Positions 32,848-43,100 of a DNA stretch of 64,000 nucleotides are shown one piece after another; position 1 is the first letter of the stretch; each line of letters opens with the position of its first letter. The position numbers were made by a program, and so were the translations under genes. The notes under the pieces are model-generated. The model saw only the letters and a list, made by a program, of their open reading frames with translations. It was not told the origin of the DNA and ran no database searches. Source of the stretch: M3007 sp041741155 (GTDB lineage: Bacteria; Bacteroidota; Bacteroidia; Chitinophagales; Saprospiraceae); the NCBI GenBank assembly GCA_041741155.1, contig JBGSKO010000144.1, positions 21,680-85,679 on the forward strand, in the 5' to 3' direction.

Positions 32848-33884
32848 GCAAGTTCCTCTACAACCGAATCAGCCGACGCGAACTGAAGGAACGGCTGCAA
32901 CAAAACCCCGAACCGCGGGTCACCATTTCGTTTTACAAGTACGTCACCCTGCGCAACGCCCACCTTTTTCGCGACCACCTCTACGGCCTCTTCAGCGACC
33001 TCGGTGTGCTGGGCCGCATCTATGTGGCCCGCGAAGGCGTGAATGCGCAAATTTCCGTGCCGGAAGCGCGTCTTCAGGATTTTCGCGACACCATGAACAG
33101 CATCCTGTTTTTCCAGGGACTGCGCCTGAATATTGCCATTGAAGACGACGGCAAGTCCTTCTTCGCCCTCATCATCAAGGTGCGGCCCAAGATCGTGGCC
33201 GACGGCATTGACGACCCCGACTTCGATCCCTCCAACTACGGCACCCACCTCCGGGCCGAGGAATTCAATGCGCTCACCGACGACCCCGACACCATCGTGG
33301 TGGATATGCGCAACCACTACGAAAGCGAAGTGGGCCGTTTCGAGCACGCCATAGTCCCCCCTGTGGACACCTTCCGCGAGGAACTGCCGTACGTAGCCGA
33401 TTTGCTGGCCGACCAAAAAGACAAAAAGATCGTGATGTACTGCACCGGCGGTATCCGCTGCGAAAAAGCCAGTGCCTACCTGAAGTACCGGGGGTTCCGG
33501 AACGTGTTCCAGCTGGAAGGCGGCATCATCGAATACGCCCGGCAGGTGCAGGCAAACAAGCTGCAAAACAAATTTTTAGGTAAAAACTTCGTCTTCGACG
33601 AACGTCTCGGCGAGCGCATCAGCGATGTCGTAATCGCCCATTGCCACCAGTGCGGCGCCCCCTGCGATGATCATACCAACTGCGCCAACACCTTCTGCCA
33701 CCTGCTCTTTATCCAGTGCCCCGAATGCCGCGACAAGTACGAAGGGTGCTGCTCCGAGCAGTGCCGCGCGTTCAACCACATACCCGAAGACCTGCGCCGC
33801 GAACGCGCCAAACTGGAGCAGTTTAACGGTTCAAAATTTAGCAAAGGGCATTTTCGGGAAATGGTTATTCAGAAATATCTGTGA
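32844..33884 (+). CDS. trhO: tRNA uridine(34) hydroxylase / rhodanese-like TrhO
   Basis: 346 residues. An N-terminal ferredoxin-like domain (about 20-115) precedes a rhodanese domain with active-site Cys200 in MYCTGGIRCEKASAY and GGIIEYARQ. A C-terminal Cys-rich region (CHQCGAPCDDH, CPECRDKYEGCCSEQC) is typical of the YceA/TrhO family. The enzyme makes 5-hydroxyuridine at tRNA position 34 with O2. It overlaps the preceding acetyltransferase-like gene by four bases. Confidence 0.92.
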   Translation: MSKFLYNRISRRELKERLQQNPEPRVTISFYKYVTLRNAHLFRDHLYGLFSDLGVLGRIYVAREGVNAQISVPEARLQDFRDTMNSILFFQGLRLNIAIEDDGKSFFALIIKVRPKIVADGIDDPDFDPSNYGTHLRAEEFNALTDDPDTIVVDMRNHYESEVGRFEHAIVPPVDTFREELPYVADLLADQKDKKIVMYCTGGIRCEKASAYLKYRGFRNVFQLEGGIIEYARQVQANKLQNKFLGKNFVFDERLGERISDVVIAHCHQCGAPCDDHTNCANTFCHLLFIQCPECRDKYEGCCSEQCRAFNHIPEDLRRERAKLEQFNGSKFSKGHFREMVIQKYL

Positions 33885-33901
33885 ACACCTATGTTGTAGC
33901 C

Positions 33902-35650
33902 ATGAAAATAATTACATTAAGTATACTTATTTTTTATACAATTTTATCTTTTGCACAAAACCCAAAATATTTGCCACTTCACGACAATACATGGCTGGTT
34001 GGTTATTATAGTTTTAGTAATGTGCCAAATTATGGTGGAACAAGAATTGATTTCTTGAAAAACCCTCCTCATATTACAAAAGAAGACCGGGAAATGGATT
34101 TTGATGGAACAAATACCAGTATGAGTGATGCACAGGGGAATTTATTGTTCTATACAAATGGTCAATATATAGCCAATATGAATCATGATACTATGCTCGG
34201 AGGAAACAGGATAAACCCAGATGAATCCTTGATTCAGACCAGATTATATCAAGGCGCTATATCGTTGCCACTCCCAGACTGTACCGGGATATATTATCTT
34301 ATACATTCCGAAAGCACACTTAATGAATTCGGGAATCCTTTTAGAAGGGTTTATAGAAGCTATTATTCTGTAATTAACATGGCAAATGACGATGGGTTTG
34401 GTGAAGTTATTGAGGTTAACCAAATTTTTCTGAAAGATACTTTATGCTATGGAAAATTAACTGCCACCAAGCACGCCAACGGTCGTGACTGGTGGCTCTT
34501 AATTCCCAAGTGGAACAGTGCGGTATATTTTACGTTTTTGTTGACCCCTAACGGGTTAGTATCTTATGGCACTCAAAAAATAGGTAGTGCGCCATTAACA
34601 AATGCTGGCCAGTCTGTTTTTTCGCCTGACGGCACTAAATATGTCAGATATAATGTTCCGGGCTCTCAGGTCGGCGGGTATTTAGATATTTTCGACTTCG
34701 ACCGCTGCACGGGCTTGTTAAGCAATCCCCGCAACCTGCACCTGACCACCCAAGTAGGCATGCCCGGGGCGGCCATCTCGCCAAATTCAAGATACCTCTA
34801 TGTAGCAAATGGGCTTTGGCTGCACCAATATGATCTAGAGGCGACCAATCTGGCGGCCAGCAAGGTACTGATCGGTACTTATGACGGGTATCAGTCGCCG
34901 TCACCTACTCCTTTTTTTATGTTGCAATTGGCGCCTAACGGCAAAATATATATGAACAGCGCCTCCTCGGTGGACGTACTACACGTGATCCACTCCCCCG
35001 ATCTGCCGGGCTCGGCGTGCCGCCTGGAGCAGCACGGGGTGCAACTGCCCACGCGCAACGACTGGAGCATGCCCAACTTCCCCAACTACCGCCTCGGCCC
35101 GCTCGACGGCTCGCCCTGCGACACCCTGGGCTTGGACAACCTGCCCGCAGCACATTTTCGATGGGAGTTCTGGGACACGATTTCACCCTTACGGGTTTTC
35201 TTTACCGACTTGTCCATCTACGAGCCATCCGACCAGTACTGGGACTTCGGCGACGGCAGCACGAGCACGGAAAAAGACCCGACACACCAGTACGCCATAC
35301 CCGGCACGTACACGGTATGCCTGAGCGTGCAAAATGACTACGGCGCAGATACTGCCTGCTATGAAGTCACCGTCGGAACAACAACGAATGTCGAGCAATT
35401 GCGCCGGCCATTGAACGTAGCGGTAGTGCCCAACCCGTTTCGGTCGGTGCTGAACATTGCATTGCCGGTAGAGCCGTGGCAACGCGTGGACGCAGTGCTG
35501 CACGACCTGACGGGCCGCGAGGTGGCGCGCAAGGTATGGCGCGGGACAAGTTCCGACTGGCATCTGGAACAACTGCCGACTGGTGTGTACATATATGAAC
35601 TGGTCTCCGACGACGGGCGGCGCACAACAGGAAAGGTGATAAAGTGGTAG
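33902..35650 (+). CDS. Secreted PKD-domain protein with T9SS type A signal; mosaic composition
   Basis: 582 residues from ATG 33902, which starts a signal peptide (MKIITLSILIF, cleavage after SFA). Residues about 20-390 form a propeller-like region seen in Bacteroidota surface proteins (ISPNSRYLYVANGLWLHQYDL). A PKD domain follows (about 415-500, YWDFGDGSTSTEKDPTHQYA). The C-terminus (VVPNPFRSVLNIALP to the end) is a type A sorting domain. The first 780 bases are strikingly AT-rich, while from about 34690 on the gene is as GC-rich as the backbone. The change is abrupt and inside one intact frame, which suggests recombination between paralogues or with foreign DNA. Confidence 0.85.
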   Translation: MKIITLSILIFYTILSFAQNPKYLPLHDNTWLVGYYSFSNVPNYGGTRIDFLKNPPHITKEDREMDFDGTNTSMSDAQGNLLFYTNGQYIANMNHDTMLGGNRINPDESLIQTRLYQGAISLPLPDCTGIYYLIHSESTLNEFGNPFRRVYRSYYSVINMANDDGFGEVIEVNQIFLKDTLCYGKLTATKHANGRDWWLLIPKWNSAVYFTFLLTPNGLVSYGTQKIGSAPLTNAGQSVFSPDGTKYVRYNVPGSQVGGYLDIFDFDRCTGLLSNPRNLHLTTQVGMPGAAISPNSRYLYVANGLWLHQYDLEATNLAASKVLIGTYDGYQSPSPTPFFMLQLAPNGKIYMNSASSVDVLHVIHSPDLPGSACRLEQHGVQLPTRNDWSMPNFPNYRLGPLDGSPCDTLGLDNLPAAHFRWEFWDTISPLRVFFTDLSIYEPSDQYWDFGDGSTSTEKDPTHQYAIPGTYTVCLSVQNDYGADTACYEVTVGTTTNVEQLRRPLNVAVVPNPFRSVLNIALPVEPWQRVDAVLHDLTGREVARKVWRGTSSDWHLEQLPTGVYIYELVSDDGRRTTGKVIKW

Positions 35651-35742
35651 TTAAACTTAAACAACATTTCTAAACTCACCAGCCAAGACAACACTGCCTG
35701 TCAAAAAATTACCATATGCACGCAAGAACAAACCATTTCTCA

Positions 35743-36414
35743 ATGACCAAAGCGAAAAAAAAGTACTGGTTGATCCAGTGTCCCTTGGTTACCTGCAGGC
35801 TGTATATCTGCATGTTGATGGGCTTATATTGCCAGTCAGCATCAACACAAACGCCCCAAACCGATTTTTTTGAAGAAACCGCACGCCACCGCGCACACTA
35901 CAAACAAGAGTTCCTAACCGAAACGCGCTCCCCGCTGACAGCGCAAGACACTGCACTGCTCGACTTTTTCCAGCCCGCACCCGCCTGGCAGCTTGTGGCC
36001 CGCTTCGAGCCGACACCCGATGCCGAGCCGTTCGATATGCCCACCTACAGCGGCCGTAAAAAACCGTTCAAACGCTACGGGTTTGCCTACTTTGATGTAG
36101 CCGGAACGGAATACCGGCTGGCGCTGTACATCAATTTGGGCCTGGCCCAACAGGAAACCTACCGGGACCACCTTTTTCTCCCGTTTAAAGACCACACCAA
36201 CGGCGAAACAACCTACGGCGGCGGGCGCTACCTGGACCTGAAAACCGGCGACATCGCGCCCGACGGCACGGTGATTCTGGATTTAAATAAGGCCTACAAC
36301 CCCTGGTGTGCCTACAGCGACGGGTTCAATTGTCCCATACCACCGGCAGAAAATCACCTGGAAATGGCGGTGGAAGCCGGGGAGCGGAATTTTACCGGAA
36401 CGCGCAAGCATTAG
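35743..36414 (+). CDS. DUF1684 family secreted protein
   Basis: 223 residues from ATG 35743; an ATG nine codons upstream is an alternative. A basic N-terminus and hydrophobic stretch (YICMLMGLYCQSAS) suggest a signal peptide. The mature part matches DUF1684: HRAHYKQEFLTETRSPLT near the start, then YGFAYFDVAGTEYRLALY, LFLPFKDHTNGETTYGGGRY, and the closing DLNKAYNPWCAYSDGFNCPI followed by PPAENHLE. The family function is unknown. It lies 93 bases after the T9SS protein gene and 52 bases before bshA. Confidence 0.85.
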   Translation: MTKAKKKYWLIQCPLVTCRLYICMLMGLYCQSASTQTPQTDFFEETARHRAHYKQEFLTETRSPLTAQDTALLDFFQPAPAWQLVARFEPTPDAEPFDMPTYSGRKKPFKRYGFAYFDVAGTEYRLALYINLGLAQQETYRDHLFLPFKDHTNGETTYGGGRYLDLKTGDIAPDGTVILDLNKAYNPWCAYSDGFNCPIPPAENHLEMAVEAGERNFTGTRKH

Positions 36415-36466
36415 GGCGCACCCCGGACTTTTGACCTTTTCTGTGTTTTATGTGTTTATTCGTCCA

Positions 36467-37609
36467 ATGAAAATAGGTATCGTTTGTTACCCGACTTATG
36501 GCGGCTCCGGCGTGATCGCCACCGAACTCGGCCTCGGCCTGGCACGCAAAGGGCATGAGATCCATTTTATAACCTACCGCCGACCGGTGCGCTTGGCGCA
36601 TTTCCACGAAAACGTGTTTTACCACGAAGTGGACAACGAAGACTACCCGCTCTTCGAGTACCCACCCTACGACACTGCGCTGGCATCTACTATCGTGGAC
36701 GTGGTACAGTACCAAAACCTCGATCTCCTGCACGTACACTACGCCATCCCGCACGCTGCCGTGGCCTACATGGCCAAAAAAATCCTGATCACGCAAGGGC
36801 GCTATGTGCCCGTGGTGACCACCCTGCACGGCACGGATATCACGCTGGTGGGCAACAACCGCGCGTTTGCGCCGGTGGTCGAGTTCAGTATCAACAAGAG
36901 CGACGGCGTGACCGCTGTTTCCCAAAGCCTGAAAAACGACACACTGCGCTTGTTCAACATCGAGCGCGATATCCGGGTGATTTACAATTTCATTGATTTT
37001 GATCGCTTCCGGAAAGTGGATAAGGATCATTTCAAAAAAATAATCGCGCCCGACGCCGAGCGCATCATCGCCCACACCTCCAACTTTCGGAAAGTGAAAC
37101 GGGTGGACGATGTGGTCCATATTTTCAAACGAATCCACGAACAGGTGCCCTCCAAACTGCTCATGATCGGCGACGGGCCCGAACGACAAAATACCGAACG
37201 CCTCTGCCGGGAGCTGGGGCTTTGCGACAGTGTGCGTTTCCTCGGCAAGCAGGATGCCATCGAGGAGCTGCTCGCGATCTGCGACCTGTTCCTGATCCCT
37301 TCCGAAAGCGAGAGCTTCGGCCTGGCCGCCCTGGAGGCCATGGCCTGCGAGGTGCCCGTGATCTCGTCTAATAGCGGCGGCTTGCCGGAGCTGAATATTC
37401 ATGGCGTGACCGGCTACCTCAGCGACCCGGGCAATACCGAAGAAATGGCCCGCTACGCCATAAATTTGCTGCAAAACGATGTGCTGCTCCAGCAGTTCCG
37501 CCAAAATGCCCTGGCGCAGGCTAAACGTTTTGATCTTGAAAATATACTGCCCGATTACGAGGCCTACTACGCCGAAGTGCTGGCAAAAAGTAGTGTAAAA
37601 GTGGAATAA
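36467..37609 (+). CDS. bshA: N-acetyl-alpha-D-glucosaminyl L-malate synthase BshA
   Basis: GT4 glycosyltransferase of 380 residues for the first step of bacillithiol synthesis (UDP-GlcNAc plus L-malate). The opening MKIGIVCYPTYGGSGVIATE and HFITYRRPVRL, the acceptor-domain TTLHGTDITLVG, and the donor-site PSESESFGLAALEAMACEVP with SSNSGGLPE are family signatures. ATG 36467 is chosen because it gives this opening; the 53 in-frame codons upstream overlap the end of the DUF1684 gene. It is followed after three bases by a HemC-like gene, with which it is probably cotranscribed. Confidence 0.93.
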   Translation: MKIGIVCYPTYGGSGVIATELGLGLARKGHEIHFITYRRPVRLAHFHENVFYHEVDNEDYPLFEYPPYDTALASTIVDVVQYQNLDLLHVHYAIPHAAVAYMAKKILITQGRYVPVVTTLHGTDITLVGNNRAFAPVVEFSINKSDGVTAVSQSLKNDTLRLFNIERDIRVIYNFIDFDRFRKVDKDHFKKIIAPDAERIIAHTSNFRKVKRVDDVVHIFKRIHEQVPSKLLMIGDGPERQNTERLCRELGLCDSVRFLGKQDAIEELLAICDLFLIPSESESFGLAALEAMACEVPVISSNSGGLPELNIHGVTGYLSDPGNTEEMARYAINLLQNDVLLQQFRQNALAQAKRFDLENILPDYEAYYAEVLAKSSVKVE

Positions 37610-37612
37610 CAA

Positions 37613-38416
37613 ATGATGTTAAAAATAGGAACGCGTAGTACCCCCACAGCCCTTTGGCAGGCTGAATACACCCGGAACGCTCTCCAGTCCATCGGAGTTG
37701 AAAGTGCCCTTGTGCTCGTTGACCAGCCGGGCGAAGCGCTCTTGCGCGGCGATATTGACATAACCGCGTACGCATTGGATACCTTGCCGATACATCAGCC
37801 GGACGGGATCGTCATCACGGCAGTGTCGGAACGCGCGAACCCCGCCGACGTACTCCTGATACGCCCGGAGGCGGTTGACAAACGGCAAGACTTCGGGCTG
37901 AAGCCCGGCGCAACGGTGGGCACAACGGCAGGACGCTTCGCGCAAATGCGCGACTTCCGGCCCGATGTAGTCCTCCAAAACCTGAATGAAGAAGATGCGC
38001 CGGCTTGCCTGGAAGACTTGCGGAAAGGGGCCTACGACGCCGTACTTGTATCCGTCGCGGCCATACATCAACAGAACCTGAACGTGTCGGGTCTGGAGGT
38101 ACTGGAGCTCAATCCCCGCGAATTTGTGCCCCGCCCCGCCCAAGGCGTGCTGGCCTGGCAAACCCACCGAGATGACCTTCCCACCCGCCGCATCCTGAAG
38201 CCGCTCCACCATCCGGATGTAGCTGCTTGTACCAATGTAGAGCGCCGGGTACTCCAAATCCTCGGTGACGATGGTCAACCGTCGTTGGGTGTATTTGTAG
38301 AGCGCGATGCAGGCGGCAACTTTCATGCGTTCGCCGCCTGCGAAACAGCGGGCGCCTTTCGCCGGGTGCGGTTGTCGCAGAGCACGAATTTTGAATTGGC
38401 AGAGCGGTTGCTATAA
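37613..38416 (+). CDS. Degenerate hydroxymethylbilane synthase (HemC) paralogue, probably inactive
   Basis: 267 residues against about 300-310 for HemC. The fold signature LKIGTRSTPTALWQAEYTRN and domain order are kept, but the active site is not. The HSxKDLP block reads YALDTLP (53-59), putting Thr57 at the catalytic Asp. The SLRRQ block reads TAGRFAQ. The cofactor loop GGCxxPIG reads DDGQPSLG (219-226), with Gly221 where the dipyrromethane-binding Cys belongs. It therefore should not polymerise porphobilinogen. It is tightly coupled to bshA (three bases), not to haem genes. A ligand-binding or regulatory role is possible. An ordinary hemC is expected elsewhere in the genome. Confidence 0.8.
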   Translation: MMLKIGTRSTPTALWQAEYTRNALQSIGVESALVLVDQPGEALLRGDIDITAYALDTLPIHQPDGIVITAVSERANPADVLLIRPEAVDKRQDFGLKPGATVGTTAGRFAQMRDFRPDVVLQNLNEEDAPACLEDLRKGAYDAVLVSVAAIHQQNLNVSGLEVLELNPREFVPRPAQGVLAWQTHRDDLPTRRILKPLHHPDVAACTNVERRVLQILGDDGQPSLGVFVERDAGGNFHAFAACETAGAFRRVRLSQSTNFELAERLL

Positions 38417-38463
38417 TGTCGCCTCTTGGAGAATAAGAGGTCAATCCAAGCCGGTCTATCCAT

Positions 38464-40050
38464 TTACAAACCTATCCCGCTTACCATATACACAAAAGGA
38501 TTTTCCGGAAAATCGGTGTGCGTAATAATCACGATTGCCCAGCGGTAACCGGAAGCGCCTGGGTTGAATTCTATTGTAAAAGGGGAGTTTCCTCCTGGAG
38601 CGATTGGCGAAACGGGAGAAGCCGTCACGGTAAAATCTGCAGCATTTTGGCCGGCGATAGTCACGAAGGGAGCGCCTGTGAGTGTGAGCGGCGTTGAGTT
38701 GCTGCTATTGCCCAGCGTAAACGTGTTGCTAACCGTGCCACCGCCTGCATTCACGGTACCGAAATCGGTGCCGTTGGCCGGGCTGGTTGTATAAGTGCGG
38801 TTGTCAATAGGATTGCCGTTACCGCCGATGTTTACTGCGGCCGGCGGCGGCGGCTCCGTCCAACGGGCAATTCTATTTGTATTGGCAATGCCGTCAACGT
38901 CTGTAAAAGACCCGCCAACATAGACATCGCTACCCCCTTTGGCAACACCGTAACATGGAGCATTAAGACCAATATTGCCCAGAGAGCTCCAGGCAATTCC
39001 ATCCCACCGGGCAATTCGATCCGCATTCGGATCACCACCAGCATCTGTAAAAAGACCCCCGACATAAAGATCACTATCGTCTATGACGATCGAAAATACA
39101 TTATGATTTAGCCCGTTGCCCAAAGCAGCCCAGTTGTTACCATCCCATCGGGCGATTTTGTCGGCGTTTGGATTACCTCCGGCATCCGTAAAATTTCCCC
39201 CCACGTAAATATCACTGCCGTCAGGAATGATTACGTTTACATTACCATTCAGGCCAACAAGTGGGCTCCAGATGCTTCCGTCCCAGCGGGCTATGCGAGC
39301 CGTACCGGCTACACCACCGGCCATGGTAAAAAAACCGCCGACATACACATCGCTCCCATTGATAGCAATGGCAAAAGCGGGGTCGTTGAGCCCGGACCCA
39401 AGGGCATGCCAGATACTTCCGTCCCAACGAGCAACGTAGTCGGCATTGGAATTTCCACCGGCATCTGTAAAAAGACCCCCAATATATAAATCACTGCCGG
39501 ATGGGACAATTGCCTGTACCCGGGCATTCAATCCGGCAGCCACGGCATGCCAGGTTGTTCCGTCCCATCGGGCAATGTGATCCGCATCGGCTTCGCCCCC
39601 CACATCGGTAAAATTGCCGCCAACGTACACATCGCTGCCGTTTATATAAAATGTATACACCTGACCGTTTATTCCGGCACCAAGAGCATGCCATGCGCTA
39701 CCGTCCCAACGGGCGATATTCAGGGTGTTGGGTACACCTCCGGCATCGGTAAAAAAGCCGCCGACATAAACGTTATTCCCGCTGATGGAAATCGTGGTAA
39801 TTGTGGTCGTATTTACTCCGGTACCCACAGCAGCCCAACCCGATGCCGGAGGTCTGAAGACAGGACCGAAACAAGGATCTAACTCAACCTCAAATCCGGT
39901 AAAGTCCACAGATCCGGAACGATTATCAGGATTCACAAGCACTCCGTTGCGATTCAGCAATTCAGCAATCGCAATTTTTTCAACAGCTCCTAGGAATTGG
40001 CTGCTCAGCAACAATGCGATAAATATACTCCAGCGGGTAGCAATTTTCAT
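38464..40050 (-). CDS. Secreted seven-repeat propeller-like protein with choice-of-anchor-type C-terminal domain
   Basis: 528 residues from ATG 40050, which begins a signal peptide (cleavage near FLGA). Residues about 70-400 hold seven repeats of about 47 residues with the unit W..LG.GLN...I...GSDVYVGG.FTDAGG..N...IARWDG. Seven blade-sized units suggest one closed beta-propeller. Residues about 410-528 are an Ig-like ASPM/SPD-2/Hydin (choice-of-anchor D) domain (NPIDNRTYTTSP, SPIAPGGNSPFTIEFNP). No T9SS sorting tail follows, unlike many relatives, so it may be truncated or be released. It converges on the HemC-like gene. Confidence 0.8.
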   Translation of the reverse strand: MKIATRWSIFIALLLSSQFLGAVEKIAIAELLNRNGVLVNPDNRSGSVDFTGFEVELDPCFGPVFRPPASGWAAVGTGVNTTTITTISISGNNVYVGGFFTDAGGVPNTLNIARWDGSAWHALGAGINGQVYTFYINGSDVYVGGNFTDVGGEADADHIARWDGTTWHAVAAGLNARVQAIVPSGSDLYIGGLFTDAGGNSNADYVARWDGSIWHALGSGLNDPAFAIAINGSDVYVGGFFTMAGGVAGTARIARWDGSIWSPLVGLNGNVNVIIPDGSDIYVGGNFTDAGGNPNADKIARWDGNNWAALGNGLNHNVFSIVIDDSDLYVGGLFTDAGGDPNADRIARWDGIAWSSLGNIGLNAPCYGVAKGGSDVYVGGSFTDVDGIANTNRIARWTEPPPPAAVNIGGNGNPIDNRTYTTSPANGTDFGTVNAGGGTVSNTFTLGNSSNSTPLTLTGAPFVTIAGQNAADFTVTASPVSPIAPGGNSPFTIEFNPGASGYRWAIVIITHTDFPENPFVYMVSGIGL

Positions 40051-40125
40051 AATATACGGTATAGAGATAACAATATTGAAACCACAAATATGGCGGATTT
40101 TCCAACGCACTATATTGGTTTTTAT

Positions 40126-43100
40126 CTACCGCACCACCGTCACATCCCCCCGAAATATCTCGGTTTTTCCGTCAATAAACCGCACCATCGCATAGTACAC
40201 ATACACCCCGGGAGGGGCAGGCTCTCCCCGGTACGTGCCATCCCAGCCTATGCTCAAATCGTTGGGCTGAAAATCGGCCGCTCCAAACACTTGCTCGCCC
40301 CAGCGGTCGAATACCAGAAACGATTCCACCGCTTCCACATCCTTCCCGCCAAAGATCACCAACCGGTCGTTCAGTATGCTGCTCGGTCGGATAGCATTGG
40401 GAATAAACACCCTCCGGGAACGGTCGAGGAATATCAGGACCGATGTACTGGCGGTGCATCCGCTGGTATCTACTACATGGATACTTACCCGGCTGCTGAG
40501 CAGCGGCAAAAACGTCTGGATCAGGGTATCGGCATGCAGGGTATCCCAAACGGGGTTCCAGGTAACGGACTCCAGTGCCGAAAACGGCACAGTGGTTTCG
40601 GCGTTCAAACGCACCGTATCGCCCAACGCTACTTCTACGGTCGGACCCAAATCCACCGTCATGGGAACCGGCTGGGCTACGACTAAGTCGCCGGTGGTCC
40701 ATTCGCAGCCGTTGACATCTTGCAAGGTCACCGTGTATGTGCCCGGAGCCAACGAAGTAAAAACGGATTGCTGCGTAAACGGCCCGCCATTGAGTGAAAA
40801 CAACACCGGCAAATGGGCACTCACCACGGAGTCCAGTTCAATGCGGCCATTCCGGTCGCCGAAACAGCCAACCGGTCGCACGGTGATCCGGTTGGCTACA
40901 GGCGCCACATTGTCCACGGCAACGGTTGCATTGTCGCTGGCGGTACAGCCGGCGGCGTTTGTCACCAAAAGCGTGTAAGCCCCGCCATTCGTAGTGCTGA
41001 TTTGCGCTGTATTGCCGACGGCGGCACCCTGTAGCGTCCAGCTGTACACACCCGCGCTGGTGCCCGGGCCGCCCAAAGTAGCCGTCGTTTGGGTGCAGGT
41101 AATGGTTTGGTCCGGACCGGCATCTGCCAGCGGCAAGGCGTGCAGGATCACCGTTACGGAGGTGCTTTGGCTGGGGCAAGGCGCCGCAGCCTGTACGGCA
41201 TACCGGAAGGTATATGTGCCTGCTGCTTGTCCGTTAGTTTGAAAAATACCGGTGGCTGCCTGAAATGCGCCCGGCAAGGAAGGTTGCGCGGAGGTTTCGG
41301 TCCAATGTCCGCCGGGGTCGGCGCCATTGAGCAGGCTTGCAAGTTGTACCGATTGGGCGGTGCCCGCACAAAATTCCACCGGAGCCGCGGCCGTGCCGGC
41401 GGTCACCGGCGCATTTACGGTCACCGTAACCGACCCGTTCAGGGTCTGGGTGCAGGCCGGTAGGGTGCCGTCTGTGACGGAAAGCAGGCTGTATGTGGTT
41501 GTTGCAGCAGGGGTTACCGGCAAGGGTACCGACTGCGATCCCGGCAGCAGCAACGTCGCCGGAGCGCCCGCGCCGGCGACATAACTGACGGTTAACGGGT
41601 AGGCTCCGGCGCCGGTAAACTGGAGCGCCGTAGTGCTGCCCCGACAAATGGTGGCATCGCCGGTGAGGGTAGCCGTAGGCAGCGGTTTCCATTGTACCGG
41701 AGCGCCCTGGGCAATGTTGAGACAAGGATCGGCCGGGTCAATCTGACCGGCCAAGCCATTGCCGGCCACCGCCGAGATGAAATACGTGACGCCGGTTTGC
41801 AGCCCTGCTCCAAAGGGAAAAAATGGCTGGTTGCTGGTGGCCAAAACGGCGCCGGCCTGATTCCGCAGGACAAACAGCAGGCTGTCGTCTGCATCCAGCG
41901 TGGCATTGTTATTCCAGATGGCGGTCGCGGGCTGGTCGGCACAAAAAACAGCCGGGCTGGTCACCATCGTCCCGGCATTCGTTGTGCAGGGGCAAAAATG
42001 ACTGCCCGCAACTGGAGCTGTTGTACAACCGTTGGCGTCAGTAAGGGCCACATTGTACGCGCTGTTGTTGGGCAAAACTGCGGAAGTAAACACGTTGGCG
42101 GCTAATGAGCCGCCGACGCCCGACACCGTGAACGGCGCTGTTCCTCCGGTAATGGTAAAACCGAGCACAAAGCCCGTGTTGGTGCCGTTGCAGGTTTCTG
42201 TTACCCCGGAAATAACGGGCACCGGGTAAAAATCAATCGCCACATCGGCGGCGGCGGAACAAACACTATTGGTCTCTGTCCAGCGGAATACATACGTTCC
42301 CGCAGCACTGACGGTGACCGCCGCACCGGGATTGCTCGGGCCGGCAAAATTGGCCATACCCGGGCCAGAGACCTGGGACCAGGCGCCGGCGAAACCCGCA
42401 TTGGTTGCCGCAAGCGTAGTCGTTAGGCCACAAATACCGGCATCGGACCCGGCGTCGGGTATTGGATTTTCATAAAAAACGACGGGTTGCCCCTGCGCCA
42501 CCGAGAAACAGGGGTCGGCCGGATCGGGCTGGCCGTTCACGTTGTTTCCGGCAACCACCGACACATAGTACGTCGTGCCGAAATTCATACCCGGCAGGTA
42601 GGTAAATGTCCCACTTGCATTTTGCGCCAGCACGGTACCCAGGGTGGTGCCCGAACCGGTGTGCAGCACAAATGCCAGGGTATCGTTGGTATCCAGATTT
42701 TGCCCGCCCAGGAAATTGGCGCTGACCGTATCGCCGCCACAAGCTAAAACAGGCGTCAAATCCAGCTGGCCGGCATTGGTCCCACAACTGCAATTGAAAA
42801 CCCCTGTGATAATCGGGGATACGCAGCCATTCGCATCGGTAACCACAAAACTAAAGGCTGCGCCGCTGGCTACGGGCGCCGACACGTAGTTGGAGCCGGC
42901 TACCGGCCCGCCATTTACCTGGTACGGTGCCGTGCCGCCACTGATCGGAAAACTCACGGTATAGAACTGGTTTGCACCGTCGCAGACTGTAACGAAAGCG
43001 CCAGCCGCGGGCGATTCCTGAAAGGTCAGGAGTACGGTATCCCGTCCAATGCATCCGTTGCTGCTCGCGGTGTAGGCCAGCGTGTAGGTTCCAAAAACCG

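Noticed and set aside
38880..39840. Regularly spaced repeats that could suggest a CRISPR array
   Set aside because: The units are about 141 bases, imperfect and in frame, and encode propeller-like protein repeats.
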